Part shown: piece by piece, positions 61,849 to 64,000 of the stretch
Numbering within the stretch: the first letter of the stretch is position 1
How the letters are laid out: every line of letters begins with the position of its first letter
Assembly (NCBI GenBank): GCA_015183035.1
Contig: JACZZP010000007.1
Coordinates: 1,488,001 to 1,552,000, forward strand
Length of the DNA: 64,000 nucleotides
Reading direction: 5' to 3'
Source: Meloidogyne chitwoodi
Lineage: Eukaryota; Nematoda; Chromadorea; Rhabditida; Meloidogynidae
The notes under the pieces: generated by a model
Database searches by the model: none
Seen by the model: only the letters and a program-made list of their open reading frames with translations
What the model was told of the DNA's origin: nothing
Made by a program: the position numbers and the translations under genes

Positions 61849-63943
61849 TTAACGCAGTGAATCCTGTAACTCTGGGTTGGCAAGAATACTCTCGCGTAAA
61901 TCTGGCAAATCCTCAGCAATTACCTTTAGTAAATTGTTGCAAAAATTAGATAATTCTAAAATTACCCCTGAAACGGCATTCTTTTTTGATTCCTCAACAA
62001 GAGTATTTAATTGAATTTTACATCCTGCCTTTCCTCCTTCTAACAATTCATTACCAATACATTCATTTATTTCATCAGTCTGTTTTTTAGCTGATTTATC
62101 ATTGGAACTTTCATTTTCTTTTGCAAAGAACCAACTTTCCAACATCCAAAGAAGATGATCCTTTTTAAATAAAAAAAAGTTAAAAAATTAATAAATAAAA
62201 CAGACATTTCCGAACATGGGCACCAAATTTTCTTCTTTGTCCCATTCCTCACGCTCAGGAATTTCGGCAATTTTTGCCTCTTTTATTGGTGAACGAGTAT
62301 TATATGTCTTAAAAAGATAAGAATTATTTGCATACAATTAAGATTTTTTGACTGAAACATTAATAGAACCAATCATCCTGTATAAACTACAAAGGATTAC
62401 CTGTTTTCTAATAAAATTAACAAATTTCATTCGGTCATATAGTTCCATTCCTTGCTCCTTGAAATATTCAAAAATGTCAAATTTATGATCTTCCTTCATA
62501 TGATTTACAAGCTCATCTAGCTCCAAGTTTGCATGATCACAAAATAGGCATAAACCAAGCAAATCATCGTCAGTGTTATCTTGCTATAAATTAATTAATT
62601 TTATTTAAAAATGTTAAGAAAAACTTCGAATTCTTCCCACGAATCCTCTTCTTCCTCATCCGAGTCCATAAAGGAAGGCATTGTGTCCTAAACAAAGACA
62701 AATAGTCTTAAATTTAATTTAAAAAACTTCAAAGTCTTCAGCCAAAACATCAAGCCAACGCTTGCCCAACTCCAAATAATTAATAATATAAAACTGAAAA
62801 AATATTAAATAAAAACATAAGAAACAAAAACTTTGTCATAATAATTATTCTTTGGATTCACTTCTTTGTGATTCTTTTTACGCATATGGTCCATTAGAGT
62901 GATACGATCGGCAAAGATTTTTTCACAGTAAATACATTCGTTGCGATTGATTTTGTCACGTAAGTGATCGATATATTCAATTACCTTAAAAATTTACAAA
63001 ATAAATGCAAAATTTATTTTTAAATAAATACTTACAAATACAAGGTTGTCAGGAGAGCCCAAATTTAGGTGATGTATGGTGTATAAATGATGAATAATTT
63101 TAGCTCGATTACCTTTAGCAATATATCGACTAAATTTTTGAAATAAAATAATTTATTTAAAAATTACCAAAAAAGACATTGTGTCATAAAACTGTGATCA
63201 TCACGCTCACGCTGCTGACAGGCCAGTGCCTCTTCCAAACGGCGCATTGCGAGACGTTGGCGTAACCCGTAATCTGAAAATAAATAATATTTAAATAATA
63301 AAAATATGTACAAATACCTTCTTTAACTTTCTCAGTCATGTTGTAATAGAAATCCACCTGAAAATAATCATTTTCAATATTTTTAAACAAATAAAAAATG
63401 CTTTACATTTTCAGGATACGAATAAATAATGAACCTCGATATTTTTATATTTTTATTTAATTTTTAAACTTTTTTACCTTTCCATGTAAAGGATGTCCTT
63501 CCTCAGGTACAATCTTAGGAAATACTTCTTCGATTTGGCATGTAATGAACTGTTGTCGCCAATGTTCTAAAATTATATAAAATTTGTTTTATGCTGAAAA
63601 GATTGTCAAACCAATATAACGCTTCAAATCAACAATAATATCAATATCATCAATAACAATTTTGTGCTCATTTATTAAATGAGTAGAGAAAGTGTCAATC
63701 ATTTCAGGTAATTGAAAGAATTGGAGGCACTTCAAACACATTGTCGGACCACCCCAATGCGGAGAATAACCGAGTGGCGGAATTGTGCCTGTTTGTGAGG
63801 ATTTATAATTTTTATAAAATAAAATATAAAACCTGAAAGTGAACGGATTCTTCCACGAGGAATTACCAAACATGGCTTTTGAGAAGCTCGGCGGCGTGCA
63901 GCGCTCTCGTCCTCGGATTCAGAAAAAGGCTCATCAAGATCCA
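61849..63943 (-). CDS. ZNF277: Zinc finger protein ZNF277, 5' end unresolved
   Basis: C2H2 fingers in order: CLKCLQFFQ...THLINEHK, CLFCRYIAKGNR...HLYTIHH, CIYCEKIFADRITLMDHMRK and CLFCDHANLELDELVNHMKE. They are separated by family-specific blocks: VDLKRYIEHWRQQF, LNLGSPDNLVFVIEYIDHL, NPKNNYYDKFYIINYLELGK, RWLDVLAED and FVNFIRKQ. The order matches animal ZNF277, reported as a Polycomb/ribosome-biogenesis-linked factor. The final finger of the vertebrate protein is absent: FIRKQ is followed after an intron by TYNTRSPIKEAKIAEIPERE. The first visible exon starts at 63943 after a TTTAG acceptor as (A)TG GAT CTT, so either an intron splits the start codon or coding continues past the window. Ends NPELQDSLR. 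Confidence 0.9.
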
Positions 63944-64000
63944 CTAAACAAATTTAACTAAACTACTCATGTCAACATTTTTTGGGTTTTAATAATAATA

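Overview
This is nuclear DNA from a very AT-rich nematode, most like a plant-parasitic tylenchid such as a root-knot nematode (Meloidogyne). The species is an inference. Genes are compact and split by introns of mostly 45-80 bp with GT...TTTTTAG borders, intergenic DNA is poly(A/T)-rich, and almost every protein is a recognisable metazoan orthologue. Gene coordinates below run from start codon to stop codon and include introns. Exons were joined by eye from reading frame, splice sites and family resemblance.

Layout. 1-3.2 kb: 3' part of thymidylate synthase, then a three-deep nest of DNA transposons. 3.2-14.4 kb: a PAP2 lipid phosphatase, a GPI-anchored Ly6-like protein, a rhodopsin-type GPCR, alkylglycerol monooxygenase and a mitochondrial acyl-CoA dehydrogenase. 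15.3-16.0 kb: a truncated Merlin transposon with exact ends. 16.3-18.8 kb: ERM protein. 20.2-28.1 kb, minus strand: MCM2, PRIM2 and class I HDAC in head-to-tail order, a possible replication/chromatin operon. 28.3-29.8 kb: repeat DNA with perfect 36-bp inverted ends. 30.4-32.0 kb: a membrane-anchored M41-like zinc peptidase with no AAA ATPase. 33.0 kb: an isolated last exon of ATP synthase alpha. 33.4-35.4 kb: THOC3.

36.0-41.5 kb, plus strand: FET-family RNA-binding protein, ENY2, mL49 and mS25, closely spaced. 41.5-49.0 kb, minus strand: DDX27, whose 4.46-kb intron contains two complete plus-strand MFS transporter genes. 49.1-50.7 kb: CDK7. 51.2-52.8 kb: an unrecognised gene. 53.3-55.4 kb: Ena/VASP. 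57.1-58.2 kb: ribosomal proteins P1 and uL15. 58.5-59.9 kb: a foldback-type element with a TATA-led tandem-repeat unit. 60.0-61.3 kb: prohibitin 1. 61.8-63.9 kb: ZNF277.

Most genes are housekeeping: DNA replication and nucleotide supply (TYMS, MCM2, PRIM2, CDK7), mRNA synthesis and export (ENY2, THOC3, FET protein), ribosomes and mitochondria. The less ordinary content is the M41-like orphan, the two transporters nested in DDX27, the short frame-shifting FET exon between long introns, and several mobile elements. One of these elements (58.5-59.9 kb) shares a promoter-repeat-tail unit with a diverged copy in a THOC3 intron.
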